A stretch of DNA of 64,000 bases from Neorhizobium sp. (GTDB taxonomy: Bacteria > Pseudomonadota > Alphaproteobacteria > Rhizobiales > Rhizobiaceae), in the NCBI GenBank assembly GCA_028283725.1, contig JAPWKC010000004.1, positions 1,116,001-1,180,000 on the forward strand, in the 5' to 3' direction. Made by a program: the position numbers and the translations under genes. Numbering within the stretch: the first letter of the stretch is position 1; each line of letters opens with the position of its first letter. The notes under the pieces are model-generated. The model made no database searches. It saw only the letters and a program-made list of their open reading frames with translations, and was not told where the DNA came from. Positions 52,917 through 63,978 of this stretch are shown here, piece after piece.

Positions 52917-52981
52917 CACTCACCCAATTTTTTCGGCCAAATCCCGTATGGGCCTTTCCCCATGGGCGTCCACGATTGACC

Positions 52982-53860
52982 TCACCCATGGGCCAGAGGC
53001 GCGCCCCAGCCGCCCCAGACATAGATGGCGAAGAACAGGAAGAGCCAGACGACATCGACGAAATGCCAGTACCAGGCGGCAGCCTCGAAGCCGAAATGCT
53101 GCTTCGGCGTGAAGCCGCCATTGATGGCGCGCACAAGACAGACAGCAAGGAAGACGGTGCCGATGAAGACGTGGAAGCCGTGAAAGCCCGTCGCCATGAA
53201 GAAGGTGGCGCCATAAATGGAATTGGTGAAGGCGAAGGGCGCGTGGGCATATTCGTAGATCTGCACCGACGAGAATAGCAGGCCAAGCGCCACGGTCAGC
53301 GACAGGCCGGTGATCATCCCCTTCCGGTCATTGTGGAGGAGCGCGTGATGCGCCCAGGTGACGCAGGTGCCGGACAGAAGCAGGATGATCGTGTTGTAGA
53401 GCGGCAGGTGCCAGGGATCGAGAACCTCGATGCCCTTCGGCGGCCACTGGCCCCCCACCGCCTCGACGCGGGCGGCCTGGATCGCTTCGTTGGGATAGAG
53501 GCTCGCGTCGAAGAAGGCCCAGAACCAGGCGACGAAGAACATCACTTCGGAGGCGATGAACATGATCATGCCGTAGCGCAGATGCAGCGAGACGACGCGG
53601 GTATGGGCGCCGGCATTGCCTTCGCGCACCGTATCCGTCCACCAGCAGACCATCGTGTAGAGAACGATGACAAGGCCGATGAAGAAGAGCCACGGGGTTG
53701 CCAGATTGAGCCCGAAGATATGGAACTCGCTCCCCTTCAGATAGCGCATGTAGCCGACACCGCCGAAGGTGAGCACAAAGGCGCCGAGCGAGGCGATGAT
53801 CGGCCAGGGGCTCGGATCGATGATGTGGTAATCGTGGTTCTTCTGATGCGTATCCGCCAT
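52982..53860 (-). CDS. ctaE: Cytochrome c oxidase subunit III
   Basis: A 292-residue core subunit of the aa3 oxidase with seven membrane spans. [20 protein letters not shown] (about 9-28) is the common start. [19 protein letters not shown] (about 105) contains the Glu-Val motif at the proton-entry side, and [18 protein letters not shown] (about 218) and [21 protein letters not shown] (about 256-276) are highly conserved. ATG 53860 ([10 protein letters not shown]) follows GGAGACCGAT; an upstream frame to 53884 is unlikely. Transcribed with ctaG and the rest of the block. Confidence 0.96.
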   Translation of the reverse strand: MADTHQKNHDYHIIDPSPWPIIASLGAFVLTFGGVGYMRYLKGSEFHIFGLNLATPWLFFIGLVIVLYTMVCWWTDTVREGNAGAHTRVVSLHLRYGMIMFIASEVMFFVAWFWAFFDASLYPNEAIQAARVEAVGGQWPPKGIEVLDPWHLPLYNTIILLLSGTCVTWAHHALLHNDRKGMITGLSLTVALGLLFSSVQIYEYAHAPFAFTNSIYGATFFMATGFHGFHVFIGTVFLAVCLVRAINGGFTPKQHFGFEAAAWYWHFVDVVWLFLFFAIYVWGGWGAPLAHG

Positions 53861-53914
53861 ATCGGTCTCCCCGGATAGATGCATGCTGTGGCCGCCTCGA
53901 TACGGCCTAACCTC

Positions 53915-54514
53915 TCACAATTTGCCTTGATCTGTCTCGTTGTTCTTTTGTGGCAGCGACGCAACCGGTTTCGGCTCGCTCTTTGCCGGATAGAAACTGT
54001 AGGACAGGGTGATCGTGTGGATATTCTTCGTTTCTTGCGCGGTCGCTATCGCCGGATCGACGAAGAAGACGACCGGCATCTTCACCGACTGGCCTGGCTG
54101 AAGGGTCTGTTCGGTGAAGCAGAAGCATTCCACCTTGTTGAAATAGGTGGCCGCTTCCATGGGCGTGACGTTGAATACCGCCTGCCCTGTCGTTGCGACG
54201 GGCGAGCGGTTGGTCGCGGTATAGTCGATCTGGACGGTTTCGCCGATTTTCGGCGTGACGGCCGCGGCGGGGCGGAAATCCCAGTTGAGGCCGGTCGACA
54301 TGTTGGCATCGAACGTCACCTCGATCGTCCTGTCGAGGACGATGCTGGAATATTGTTCGACGCGCTTGGTCGTGCCGTTATAGCCGGTCACCTGGCAAAA
54401 CAGCCGGTAGAGCGGCACCGACGCGTAGGCCATGCCGACCATGGCCGCGACGAAGACGGCGCAGCTCACCAGAATTGCGCCGTTGCTGACCCTTTTTCCC
54501 TCACCGCTTTGCAC
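53915..54514 (-). CDS. ctaG: Cytochrome c oxidase assembly protein CtaG (Cox11)
   Basis: A 199-residue copper chaperone that inserts CuB into subunit I. There is one N-terminal span ([32 protein letters not shown], about 13-44) with the conserved VPLYRLFCQ Cys, then a periplasmic immunoglobulin-like domain with [17 protein letters not shown] (about 130), whose CFCF pair binds copper, and [12 protein letters not shown] 54514 is the start, preceded by GGAGGAGAGTTCG. Confidence 0.95.
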   Translation of the reverse strand: MQSGEGKRVSNGAILVSCAVFVAAMVGMAYASVPLYRLFCQVTGYNGTTKRVEQYSSIVLDRTIEVTFDANMSTGLNWDFRPAAAVTPKIGETVQIDYTATNRSPVATTGQAVFNVTPMEAATYFNKVECFCFTEQTLQPGQSVKMPVVFFVDPAIATAQETKNIHTITLSYSFYPAKSEPKPVASLPQKNNETDQGKL

Positions 54515-54585
54515 CGAACTCTCCTCCCGGTACCATCGCCGTCAGTTTCACTCCGCCGCATGATGCGGCGAAGATATTGCATGCT

Positions 54586-54726
54586 TCAGTTCCAGAACCC
54601 GCCGACCTTGGCGAGCGTCACCAGATAGAAAAGCGCCACGAGGCCGAAGAGAAGGAGGCCGAGCGCGACGTTGCGGTTGCGCCGCGATTTCTTCTGCGCC
54701 TCACTCAGCTTGACGGTCTCGATCAC
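54586..54726 (-). CDS. CoxF-type small cytochrome oxidase assembly membrane protein
   Basis: A 46-residue protein, [20 protein letters not shown] followed by one membrane helix ([19 protein letters not shown]) and the end KVGGFWN. This composition and the position between ctaB and ctaG match the small CoxF-like proteins of rhizobial and bradyrhizobial oxidase operons. The GTG start at 54726 overlaps the ctaB stop (GTGTGA), so the genes are coupled. It is too short for ordinary ORF cut-offs. Function in oxidase biogenesis is inferred from context. Confidence 0.85.
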   Translation of the reverse strand: MIETVKLSEAQKKSRRNRNVALGLLLFGLVALFYLVTLAKVGGFWN

Positions 54727-55694
54727 ACCAGCGCTCCGAACAGGTTTGCGATGCCTGTCGCGTAATGATCGACCAGCAGCGCCGAGAAGATCGCGAAAAG
54801 ATAGAAGATCGAATAGGCAAACATCTTCTTGGCCGGCACCATCTTCTCATCGCCATCGGGCATGCGCAGCACGATCAACGAATAGTAGACGAAGATGAGG
54901 CTAAGGATGCCGGAAAACAGGCCGTAGCCATAGCCGGCAAGACCGGTCAGCGTCGGAGCGATGGCGCAAACGGCCGTCGTCACCGCATAAAACAGCATCT
55001 GGATCTTCGTCGTGCGCTCGCCGCGGACATTCGGCATCATCGGCACGCCGACGGAGCCGTAGTCGCGCATCTTGAACAGCGCCAGCGCCCAGAAATGCGC
55101 CGGCGTCCAGAGGAAGATGATGAGAAAGAGGATGACGCTGTCGAGCGAAACATCGCCTGTGACGCAGGCCCAGCCGATCATCGGCGGGAAGGCGCCGGAC
55201 GCGCCGCCGATGACGATGTTCTGCGGCGTCGAGCGCTTCAGCCACATCGTATAGACGACGACGTAGAAGAAAATGGTGAAGGCGAGCAGTGCTGCTGCGA
55301 CCAGATTGACAGCCAAGCCGAGGATGACGACGGAAAAGACCGAGAGCGTGATGCCGAAGGCGAAGGCTTCGTCCAGCGTGATGCGCCCGGCCGGGATCGG
55401 GCGCTTGGCCGTGCGCGTCATCACTGCGTCGATATCGGCGTCATACCACATGTTGAGGGCACCGGATGCACCGGCGCCGACGGCAATACAGAGAACCGAA
55501 ACGACGGCGAGAACCGGGTTGATATGGCCCGGCGCCAGAACGAGGCCGGCAAAGGCGGTGAAGATGACGAGCGACATCACACGCGGCTTGAGGAGAGCCC
55601 AGAAATCGCGCGCACCGGCTTCCGACAGGCGAAAACCCTGATCGGCGCCAAGAGTGTCGTGCCCGACGGGCGTGTGACTATCGATGACGGTCAT
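54723..55694 (-). CDS. ctaB: Protoheme IX farnesyltransferase (haem O synthase)
   Basis: Attaches a farnesyl group to haem b to give haem O, the precursor of haem a. The 323 residues have eight to nine spans and the UbiA-type acidic motif in [21 protein letters not shown] (about 82-102), plus [12 protein letters not shown] and [14 protein letters not shown] (second conserved region, about 205-230). The start is ATG 55694 behind AGGACATTGAA. It sits between ctaD and the CoxF-type gene, as usual in the family. Confidence 0.96.
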   Translation of the reverse strand: MTVIDSHTPVGHDTLGADQGFRLSEAGARDFWALLKPRVMSLVIFTAFAGLVLAPGHINPVLAVVSVLCIAVGAGASGALNMWYDADIDAVMTRTAKRPIPAGRITLDEAFAFGITLSVFSVVILGLAVNLVAAALLAFTIFFYVVVYTMWLKRSTPQNIVIGGASGAFPPMIGWACVTGDVSLDSVILFLIIFLWTPAHFWALALFKMRDYGSVGVPMMPNVRGERTTKIQMLFYAVTTAVCAIAPTLTGLAGYGYGLFSGILSLIFVYYSLIVLRMPDGDEKMVPAKKMFAYSIFYLFAIFSALLVDHYATGIANLFGALV

Positions 55695-55759
55695 TTCAAT
55701 GTCCTAAACGGCCAAGGGAGGCGCCGCAGCCGGGCGGCACCGCCATAAGCCTATGCTGG

Positions 55760-57493
<1,734 letters not shown>

Positions 57494-57499
57494 TTATCC

Positions 57500-58441
57500 T
57501 TACTCGGCCAGGCCAGTCGTCGGCATGCTCTCGGTCATCGTGGCGGCAAGGGCAACTTTGCCCCTGGCATCGCTATGACCCGGAGAGCCGGGAGGCCCGC
57601 TCGAGGACGCGATCAGCGTCTTGTAGGCTCCGGGCAGATCGGTTGCGGCCTGCGCGAGCCATGTCCTGTACTTGTCTTCCGGCACGACGCGGATGGCGAT
57701 CGGCATGAAGGCGTGGTCCTTGCCACAGAGTTCCGAACACTGGCCGTAATAAAGGCCTTCGCGTTCGGCCTTGAACCAGGTTTCGTTGAGACGGCCGGGC
57801 ACCGCATCGATCTTGATGCCGAAGGCCGGCATGGCAAAGGCGTGAATGACGTCGGTCGGGGCGGCGGTGACGAGAAGGCGCACCGTCTTGTCGATGGGCA
57901 CCACCATTTCATTGTCGACGGCCAGAAGCCGCGGATAGGCGCTGCGATCTTCCTTGCCGGCGGCGGCCCGGTCTGCGTCCTTCAACAGATAACTGTCGAA
58001 GGCGACCGGCTGGGCGGCGCCCTCATATTCGTAATTCCATTGCCACTGCGTCGCCGTCGCCTTCAACGTCAGATCGGCTTTCGGCATTTCCAGCTGGTTA
58101 TTCAAAAGATTGAACGAAGGCAGCGCGATGGCGAAGAGAATGACGATCGGCGCGAGCGTCCAGCCAATCTCGATTGCGCTATTGTGGCTTACACGCGACG
58201 CGACCGGATTGGCGCTGGCGCGAAACCGGACGACGACGATGACGAGAAGCGCCAGAACGAAGAGCGTCACTGGCACGATGAACCAGAGCGTATAATGCTC
58301 GAACCAGCGTATCTGGTGCATGATCGGCGTTGCTGCCGCCTGAAGATCCGTCTCCCAGGGGCGCGGCTGATCCGCAAGGCCCGCAGAAGCGTAGAGAAGA
58401 CAGATGATCGAGGTCATCAGCGCGTAAACTCGTTTGGTCAC
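57500..58441 (-). CDS. ctaC: Cytochrome c oxidase subunit II
   Basis: Carries the CuA centre that receives electrons from cytochrome c. The 313 residues have a signal peptide (to about residue 23, ASAGLADQ), two membrane spans (about 50-75 and 95-115) and a periplasmic cupredoxin domain with the binuclear copper motif YYGQCSELCGKDHAFMP (about 225-241). The tail is Gly/Ser-rich. The start is GTG 58441 behind GGGAGGGATGTC. It is the first gene of the cox block. Confidence 0.97.
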   Translation of the reverse strand: MTKRVYALMTSIICLLYASAGLADQPRPWETDLQAAATPIMHQIRWFEHYTLWFIVPVTLFVLALLVIVVVRFRASANPVASRVSHNSAIEIGWTLAPIVILFAIALPSFNLLNNQLEMPKADLTLKATATQWQWNYEYEGAAQPVAFDSYLLKDADRAAAGKEDRSAYPRLLAVDNEMVVPIDKTVRLLVTAAPTDVIHAFAMPAFGIKIDAVPGRLNETWFKAEREGLYYGQCSELCGKDHAFMPIAIRVVPEDKYRTWLAQAATDLPGAYKTLIASSSGPPGSPGHSDARGKVALAATMTESMPTTGLAE

Positions 58442-58879
58442 GACATCCCTCCCATATAACCCGGTACCGGATCTCCCCTTCCGTTATGGACCCCGACCAT
58501 GCGGGGACCCGAGCCATACGGGGCGGTTCAATCACAGTTTGCGTAGTGTCGCAACAACACAGCAGCGCGGCGCATGCGACATTTTTACCCACCCGCTGCG
58601 CGCATTTGCCTTGCTTTTTTGCAAGTCTGGCATCCGGCAAGGCTCCTCCTTCCTTGCCACCCACCTGACGCATCGGTTGTAGCTGCCATCACGATAATAC
58701 ACTTCCGGGCCGCCGCATATTGCTCTAGATCATGAAAGTGTGCTTTTGCAGTTGGCCGAAAGTCGGACAGGCCATGCATGGGTCGAATTTTCGCCGCACT
58801 CGACTGTGAAGACGGCGAGAATTTCCATTTGGGCCGCCGACAGCCGACATTAGCAGTCCTGATTCGTCCAGAGGTTTCC
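58442..58879. other. Divergent intergenic region between ctaC and the IalB-like gene
   Basis: I see no supported gene in these 438 bases. They must carry the ctaC promoter (minus strand) and the IalB promoter (plus strand). A CTTGC-T6-GCAAG hairpin sits at about 58611-58626. Short frames here lack ribosome sites. Confidence 0.5.
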
Positions 58880-59542
58880 ATGGGTCGTTCCTTCCGCGCC
58901 AGCACATATCTTGCTCTGCTGGCCATCGCGTCAGCCTCGATCGCCGGTCCTGTTCTGGCGCAGACAGGCCCGCGGCCGACCGCTGGAAGCGGTACGCAAA
59001 TGCAGACCCTGCCGGGCACGACCGCGCCGATGGGTGCTCGGCCGACAGCGCCGCAGGCCGCGCCGCAAGCAGGTGCTGCGCCGCAATCGCCCACCGCTCC
59101 GATGCAAAGCCCCGGCAATGTGAAGGAAACCCACGGCGCGTGGTCGATCGTCTGCGACAGGCCGGCCGGCGCATCTGCCGAGCAATGCGCTATGATGCAG
59201 AACGTGATTGCCGAGGACCGGCCGGAAGTCGGCCTCTCCGTCATCGTTCTGAAGACCGCCGACCGCAAGGCGCGCATCCTGCGCATTCTGGCGCCACTCG
59301 GCGTGCTTCTGAAGGACGGCATGGAGCTCTATGTCGACAACAACAATATCGGCCGTGCCTATTTCACCCGCTGCTTTTCCGAGGGCTGCTATGTGGAAGT
59401 GGAACTCGATGACGAGCTGATGCGCATCCTGCGCGCCGGCAAGAGCGCCGTGTTCGCCCTGCGTGAATCGACCGATCAGGACCGCGTCGGCATCCCGATC
59501 CAGCTGACCGGTTTCGGTGAAGGCTACGACTCGCTGCCCTGA
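58880..59542 (+). CDS. Invasion-associated locus B (IalB) family protein
   Basis: A 220-residue exported protein. The signal peptide ends at GPVLAQTG (about 26). A low-complexity Pro/Ala/Gln linker (about 30-80) leads to the IalB domain with VKETHGAWSIVCDRPAGASAEQCAMMQNV (about 83-111), LGVLLKDGMELYVDNNNIGRAYFTRCFSEGCYVEVELDD (about 143-182) and the disulfide Cys pairs. In Bartonella the namesake supports erythrocyte invasion; in rhizobia the role is not established. ATG 58880 follows AGAGGTTTCC. Confidence 0.88.
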   Translation: MGRSFRASTYLALLAIASASIAGPVLAQTGPRPTAGSGTQMQTLPGTTAPMGARPTAPQAAPQAGAAPQSPTAPMQSPGNVKETHGAWSIVCDRPAGASAEQCAMMQNVIAEDRPEVGLSVIVLKTADRKARILRILAPLGVLLKDGMELYVDNNNIGRAYFTRCFSEGCYVEVELDDELMRILRAGKSAVFALRESTDQDRVGIPIQLTGFGEGYDSLP

Positions 59543-59708
59543 CCGCCCGGCGATCGGCCCAGAGCCAGAGCCGGTCCCGATTACGCTTGCGTCCGGTGAT
59601 CGGCAGACCTACATCCGTTTCAGAGAGATTTTCGGCTGACGCGTCCCTGGACGCGCCTTCATTCCCGTGAAGGCAGGCCGGCATCCATGAAATCGGAGCG
59701 CCACGACC

Positions 59709-61127
59709 ATGAACACCGACCTCATCTCCCTTTTCGACAGCGACGAGGCCAAGCTGCGCTCCATCCTTTCGGAAGCCCTTTCCGGCGCCGACGACGGAGA
59801 ACTCTATATCGAGCATGCGCAGGCAGAATCGCTGACGTTCGACAACGGGCGCCTGAAGGGCGGTTCGTTCAACACCGACCAGGGATTCGGTCTTCGCGCC
59901 GTTGCGGGCGAAGCCGTCGGCTATGCCCATGCGGGCGAGCTTTCGGCCGCCGCCCTGTCGCGCGCATCCGACGCGGTCAGAGCCGTGACGGCGGGCTATT
60001 CCGGCTCCTATGCCGCCGCCCCGCAGCGCACCAACAAGAAATATTACGGCGACGGCAATCCGATCGGCGAGCCGAGTTTCGAGGAAAAAGCCAAGCTTCT
60101 CGCCGAAATCGACGCCTATCTGCGCAACAAGGGCGACCATGTGCGGCAGGTGACGGCCTCGATCGCGGCAAGCTGGCAGGTGGTCGATATCTTACGTGCC
60201 GACGGCCACCGGGTGCAGGACATAAGGCCGATGACGCGGGTCAATATTTCCGTCGTAGTCGGCGATGGCGACCGGCAGGAAAGCGGAACCTTCGGCACCG
60301 GCGGGCGCATCGGCTTCGGCGAATTCGTCCAGAACGGCAACTGGCAGAGCGGCGCCGACGAGGCGCTGCGACAGGCCATGGTCAATCTCACGGCCATCGA
60401 GGCGCCGGCCGGAACCATGGATGTGGTTCTGGGCAATGGCTGGCCGGGCGTCATGCTGCACGAAGCCGTCGGGCATGGACTGGAAGGCGATTTCAACCGC
60501 AAGAAGACCTCCGCCTTCGCCGGGCTTCTGGGCGAGATGGTTGCCTCGCCCGGCGTCACCGTCGTCGATGACGGGACGATCGAGAGCCGTCGCGGCTCGC
60601 TCACCATCGACGACGAGGGCACGCCTTCCGCCTATAACGTGCTGATCGAGAACGGCCGGCTCGTCGGCTATATGCAGGACCGACAGAATGCCCGGCTGAT
60701 GGGCATGAAGCCGACCGGCAACGGCCGCCGCCAGGGCTATTCCAGCATTCCGATGCCACGAATGACCAATACCTACATGCTGTCGGGCGACAAGACGTCG
60801 GAAGAGATCATCGCTTCGGTGAAGAAGGGTATCTATGCCGTCTCCTTCGGCGGCGGCCAGGTGGATATAACCTCCGGCAAATTCGTCTTCGGCTGCACCG
60901 AGGCCTACATGATCGAGAACGGCAAGCTTGGACCTGCACCCATCAAGGGCGCGATGCTGATCGGCAACGGGCCGGATGCGATGAAACGCGTCTCGATGGT
61001 CGGCAACGACACCAAGCTCGACACCGGCATCGGTAATTGCGGCAAGGCCGGCCAATGGGTGCCGGTCGGTGTCGGCCAGCCGCATCTCAGGATGGATCAG
61101 GTGACAGTCGGCGGCACGAAAACGTGA
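59709..61127 (+). CDS. tldD: Metalloprotease TldD
   Basis: A 472-residue subunit of the TldD/PmbA (TldE) protease, which degrades unfolded peptides and processes microcin-type precursors. The zinc motif is GVMLHEAVGHGLEGDFNRK (HExxxH: His, Glu, His near residues 255-260), with the distal Cys/His region in GKFVFGCTEAYMIENG. GNAPAYN-type loops include LTIDDEGTPSAYNVLIENG. The start ATG 59709 (MNTDLISLFDSDE) follows GAGCGCCACGACC. The stop overlaps the next gene's GTG. PmbA is not in the window. Confidence 0.95.
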   Translation: MNTDLISLFDSDEAKLRSILSEALSGADDGELYIEHAQAESLTFDNGRLKGGSFNTDQGFGLRAVAGEAVGYAHAGELSAAALSRASDAVRAVTAGYSGSYAAAPQRTNKKYYGDGNPIGEPSFEEKAKLLAEIDAYLRNKGDHVRQVTASIAASWQVVDILRADGHRVQDIRPMTRVNISVVVGDGDRQESGTFGTGGRIGFGEFVQNGNWQSGADEALRQAMVNLTAIEAPAGTMDVVLGNGWPGVMLHEAVGHGLEGDFNRKKTSAFAGLLGEMVASPGVTVVDDGTIESRRGSLTIDDEGTPSAYNVLIENGRLVGYMQDRQNARLMGMKPTGNGRRQGYSSIPMPRMTNTYMLSGDKTSEEIIASVKKGIYAVSFGGGQVDITSGKFVFGCTEAYMIENGKLGPAPIKGAMLIGNGPDAMKRVSMVGNDTKLDTGIGNCGKAGQWVPVGVGQPHLRMDQVTVGGTKT

Positions 61128-61564
61128 GTGGCGAAGCCGCGCTCGTCCCCGAACTGTCCGTCAGCGACTGGCAGAAAAGCCGCGATTTCTATCGCGAGCT
61201 TCTCGGTTTCGATGTGTCCTATGAGCGACCCGAAGAAGGCTTTGCCTATCTGAGGCTCGGCTCAGCCGCCGTGATGATCGACCAGATCGGTGTCGGGCGG
61301 GATTTTGCGGCAACAGATGCGGCGCCCGACTATCCATTCGGCCGAGGTCTCAACCTGCAGATCCGCGTGCCATCCGTACCGGCCATTCTCGACAGGCTAC
61401 GTCTCGCCGGCATAGCCCTGATCGTGGAACCGGAGGACAAATGGTATCGGCGCAACGATGACGAGGTGGGAAACCGCCAGTTCGTCGTTGCCGATCCGGA
61501 TGGTTATCTGCTGCGCCTCTACGAGGATCTCGGTGAGCGTCCCCTCACCCCTCCGACGGCGTAA
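61124..61564 (+). CDS. VOC family (glyoxalase/bleomycin-resistance-like) protein
   Basis: A 146-residue protein with two beta-alpha-beta units. LVPELSVSDWQKSRDFYRELLGFDVSYERPEEGFAYLRL is the standard N-terminal half, and GNRQFVVADPDGYLLRLYEDLGERP the C-terminal half with the metal-binding Glu. VOC members include glyoxalases and bleomycin-binding proteins; this one resembles bleomycin-resistance proteins in length, but the ligand is unknown. The start is GTG 61124, within the tldD stop (GTGA). The 3' end overlaps the convergent MazG-like gene by 20 bases. Confidence 0.85.
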   Translation: MSGEAALVPELSVSDWQKSRDFYRELLGFDVSYERPEEGFAYLRLGSAAVMIDQIGVGRDFAATDAAPDYPFGRGLNLQIRVPSVPAILDRLRLAGIALIVEPEDKWYRRNDDEVGNRQFVVADPDGYLLRLYEDLGERPLTPPTA

Positions 61565-61853
61565 AATACCATTTGCGCTCGATTGAGGAGACAAGGTCGA
61601 TCTCGTTGTGGCGAACGAAAAGAAGGACGTGGCCGAGAAGATCGGCCGTCTCGTCGGCCAGTTCCCGGTCCATCTGCTTGAGGTCGCGATCCCTGACACG
61701 CGCCCTGCCCGTGCGACGGTTCCACGCCTGCGTCAATTCTCCCATTTCCTCCTGCATCTTGAGGACGAACCAGTCGGGATCGCGGTCGATGCCGTGCTTC
61801 TCCGCATAAATCTTCGAGGCGTGATCGAAATCCGCAGCCAGCTGTTCCAGCAT
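61545..61853 (-). CDS. MazG-like nucleotide pyrophosphohydrolase
   Basis: A 102-residue all-helical NTP pyrophosphatase domain. The metal-binding pair EExxE is in LKMQEEMGELTQAW (about 31-44) and ExxD in RELADETADLLGHVLLFV (about 63-80). KYFD-like residues at the C-terminus close the fold. Such small MazG-like proteins hydrolyse non-canonical nucleoside triphosphates. It overlaps the end of the VOC gene on the opposite strand by 20 bases. ATG 61853 follows AAAGGAGAACAAAA, a strong ribosome site. Confidence 0.87.
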   Translation of the reverse strand: MLEQLAADFDHASKIYAEKHGIDRDPDWFVLKMQEEMGELTQAWNRRTGRARVRDRDLKQMDRELADETADLLGHVLLFVRHNEIDLVSSIERKWYFTPSEG

Positions 61854-61985
61854 TTTTGTTCTCCTTTTGTTCGATCCCTCTATACGCCTGAGATGGCGCG
61901 CATGTCCAGCATCGCGCTTGACAGGGCGCTAAAAAATTCGGCAGGTATCGACACCCTTCATCGTCTTTCCCCCCGGCACGTGTTC

Positions 61986-62786
61986 ATGGCTCCCGACGCC
62001 TCTCCTTTCGACGTTCTTGCGGCGTGGCTCTCAGGATATTCCGGATATTCCGCCGGGCAGATCGGCTTCGTCACGGTGGCCGCGCTCATCGCCGGGCTTG
62101 CGCGCGGATTTTCGGGTTTTGGCGGCGCGCTGATCTTCATCCCGCTGGCAGGGTCTGCGGTCGGCCCGAAGGCGGCCTCGGCACTGCTTCTGGTTGTCGA
62201 CGGGGTCATGACGCTCGGCATGCTGCCGGACGGGTTCCGGCGGGCGAACCGGCGCGAGGTTCTGACCATGCTCTGCGGCGCGTTTTTCGGCGTGCCGGCC
62301 GGCACGGCCCTTCTTGCGCTCATTGCGCCGGTCACGCTGCGGTGGATCATCTCGATCGTGGTGTTGGGGCTCCTCGCCTTCCTGATCAGCGGCTGGCGCT
62401 ATCACGGCAAACCGAAAACCTATCTGACGGTCGGCGTCGGTGCGCTTGCAGGACTTTTCGGCGGCGCGGCGCAGATGTCGGGGCCGCCGATCGTCGCCTA
62501 TTGGCTCGGCGGCGCCATTGCGCCCCTGTCGGTCCGTGCCAATCTCGTCCTCTATTTCGCGCTCTCGACCGTGCTGTCGGCCATCTCCTATCTCGCCGGC
62601 GGCATATTGACGGTCGCTGTTTTGAAGATCGCAGTCATCGTCGGCCCCGCCTACGGCATCGGTCTTTATTTCGGCTCGCGACTGTTCGGCGTTGCCAGCG
62701 ATACGACCTTCCGCCGCCTCTGTTTTACGCTGATCGGCATGGCGGCACTTCTCGGTCTGCCGCTGTTCGATGCGGTTCTGCCGTAA
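61986..62786 (+). CDS. TSUP family (TauE/SafE) membrane permease
   Basis: A 266-residue membrane protein with about eight spans in two halves. LIAGLARGFSGFGGALIFIPLAG near 30-52 and AGLFGGAAQMSGPPIVAYWLGG near 150-170 are the paired glycine-rich TauE repeats. The family exports sulfite, sulfoacetate or other small organic anions, or takes part in sulfur compound uptake; the substrate is unknown here. Start choice: ATG 61986 (MAPDASPFDVL) gives a normal length; ATG 61893 would add an unusual 31-residue extension. Confidence 0.85.
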   Translation: MAPDASPFDVLAAWLSGYSGYSAGQIGFVTVAALIAGLARGFSGFGGALIFIPLAGSAVGPKAASALLLVVDGVMTLGMLPDGFRRANRREVLTMLCGAFFGVPAGTALLALIAPVTLRWIISIVVLGLLAFLISGWRYHGKPKTYLTVGVGALAGLFGGAAQMSGPPIVAYWLGGAIAPLSVRANLVLYFALSTVLSAISYLAGGILTVAVLKIAVIVGPAYGIGLYFGSRLFGVASDTTFRRLCFTLIGMAALLGLPLFDAVLP

Positions 62787-62878
62787 ATGTCGCAGGAAAT
62801 CGCAAGTTCATCTTCAGCAAGACTTAAGACCTCGGCCGATACTGTCTCTGCAACTTGAAGTATAGGGACGCGATCGTT

Positions 62879-63940
62879 ATGGGGAATACGAAAGCGAAGC
62901 TTCTGGCACTCTGGCGCCGCGATATCCGTCGCAAGGCCGTGGCCGGAGGGCTTGATATGGCCGCAGCCTTGGCGCGCGCAGGGTTGATGGCGAATGCGCG
63001 CGGCCGGGGTGCGCTCTTCACCCTTCACCATGTTCGTCCAAAACAGGTCCAGCGGCTTGAGCCGAACGCACATCTGGAAGTCACGCCCGAGTTTCTCGAT
63101 GCGGCGATCGAGCGGCTGAAGAGCGAAGGCTATGACTTCATTCCACTGAGCGACGTGCCGAAGCGCATGGCATCGCCCAGCAGACAGCCGTTCGCGGCCT
63201 TCACGCTCGATGACGGCTACCGCAACAACCAGCAATATGCGCTGCCGGTCTTTGCCCGTCACGACGTGCCGTTCACCGTGTTCATCGCTCCAGGCTTTGC
63301 AGAGCGTACGCATTCGCTCTGGTGGGAAACGCTCGCCATCCTGCTGGCACAGGAAAAGGAGATCGTCTTCGATTTCGGTCACGGGCTCGAAATGATGGAT
63401 CTCACTTCGGAAGCCCGCAAGTTCGATGCATTCGACCGGTTCGCCGGACATGTCCGCAGCCATGATGAAACGAGGGCCGTCGCTGCCATCGACGCGCTGT
63501 CGCGCGAACGCGGTATCGATCCTTTGAAGATCACTGCGGACCTGACCATGGACCGGCAAGAACTGGCGCTTTTCGCCGCCCATCCGCTCGTGTCACTCGG
63601 TGCCCATACGATGAGCCACCGCGCCGTCGGGCGCCTCAGCGCCGAAGCGGCGGCGGCCGAAATGAAGCAATCGGCAGAATGGCTGGAAGATCTGACAGGA
63701 CAACGACCACGCACGATCGCCTATCCTTACGGCGACCGCGCGTCCGTTACCGAGCGGGACTATCAGATCGCACTCAAGCTCGGCTTCAAGGTGGCCGTTA
63801 CCACTCAACCGGGAACGCTTGCCGACAGACTGGTCGACCGGCTGACGGGACTGCCGCGGATCTCGCTCAACGGCTTCTATCAGCAACCGCGCTATGTCTC
63901 GGCACTCGCCTCCGGCATTCCGTTCGCCATGTCGCGGTAA
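62879..63940 (+). CDS. Polysaccharide deacetylase (NodB-homology) family protein
   Basis: A 353-residue CE4-type enzyme. AAFTLDDGYRNNQQYALPVFA (about 110-130) contains the DD pair of motif 1, SLGAHTMSHRAVGRLS (about 241-256) is motif 2 with the two His metal ligands, and RTIAYPYGDR (about 280) is motif 3. There is no signal peptide, so it would act in the cytosol or at the membrane on a lipid-linked sugar. The start ATG 62879 (MGNTKAKLLALW) was chosen over 62855. It is the last gene in the window and is followed by a terminator. Confidence 0.9.
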   Translation: MGNTKAKLLALWRRDIRRKAVAGGLDMAAALARAGLMANARGRGALFTLHHVRPKQVQRLEPNAHLEVTPEFLDAAIERLKSEGYDFIPLSDVPKRMASPSRQPFAAFTLDDGYRNNQQYALPVFARHDVPFTVFIAPGFAERTHSLWWETLAILLAQEKEIVFDFGHGLEMMDLTSEARKFDAFDRFAGHVRSHDETRAVAAIDALSRERGIDPLKITADLTMDRQELALFAAHPLVSLGAHTMSHRAVGRLSAEAAAAEMKQSAEWLEDLTGQRPRTIAYPYGDRASVTERDYQIALKLGFKVAVTTQPGTLADRLVDRLTGLPRISLNGFYQQPRYVSALASGIPFAMSR

Positions 63941-63942
63941 GG

Positions 63943-63978
63943 GGCCGCCTTCATGGCGGCCGCTCTTCTCTCTCTATC
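63943..63978 (+). terminator. Terminator after the polysaccharide deacetylase gene
   Basis: GGCCGCC and GGCGGCC form a seven-pair stem with loop TTCAT, followed by GCTCTTCTCTCTCTA, a pyrimidine-rich tail. It begins two bases after the stop codon. Confidence 0.6.
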
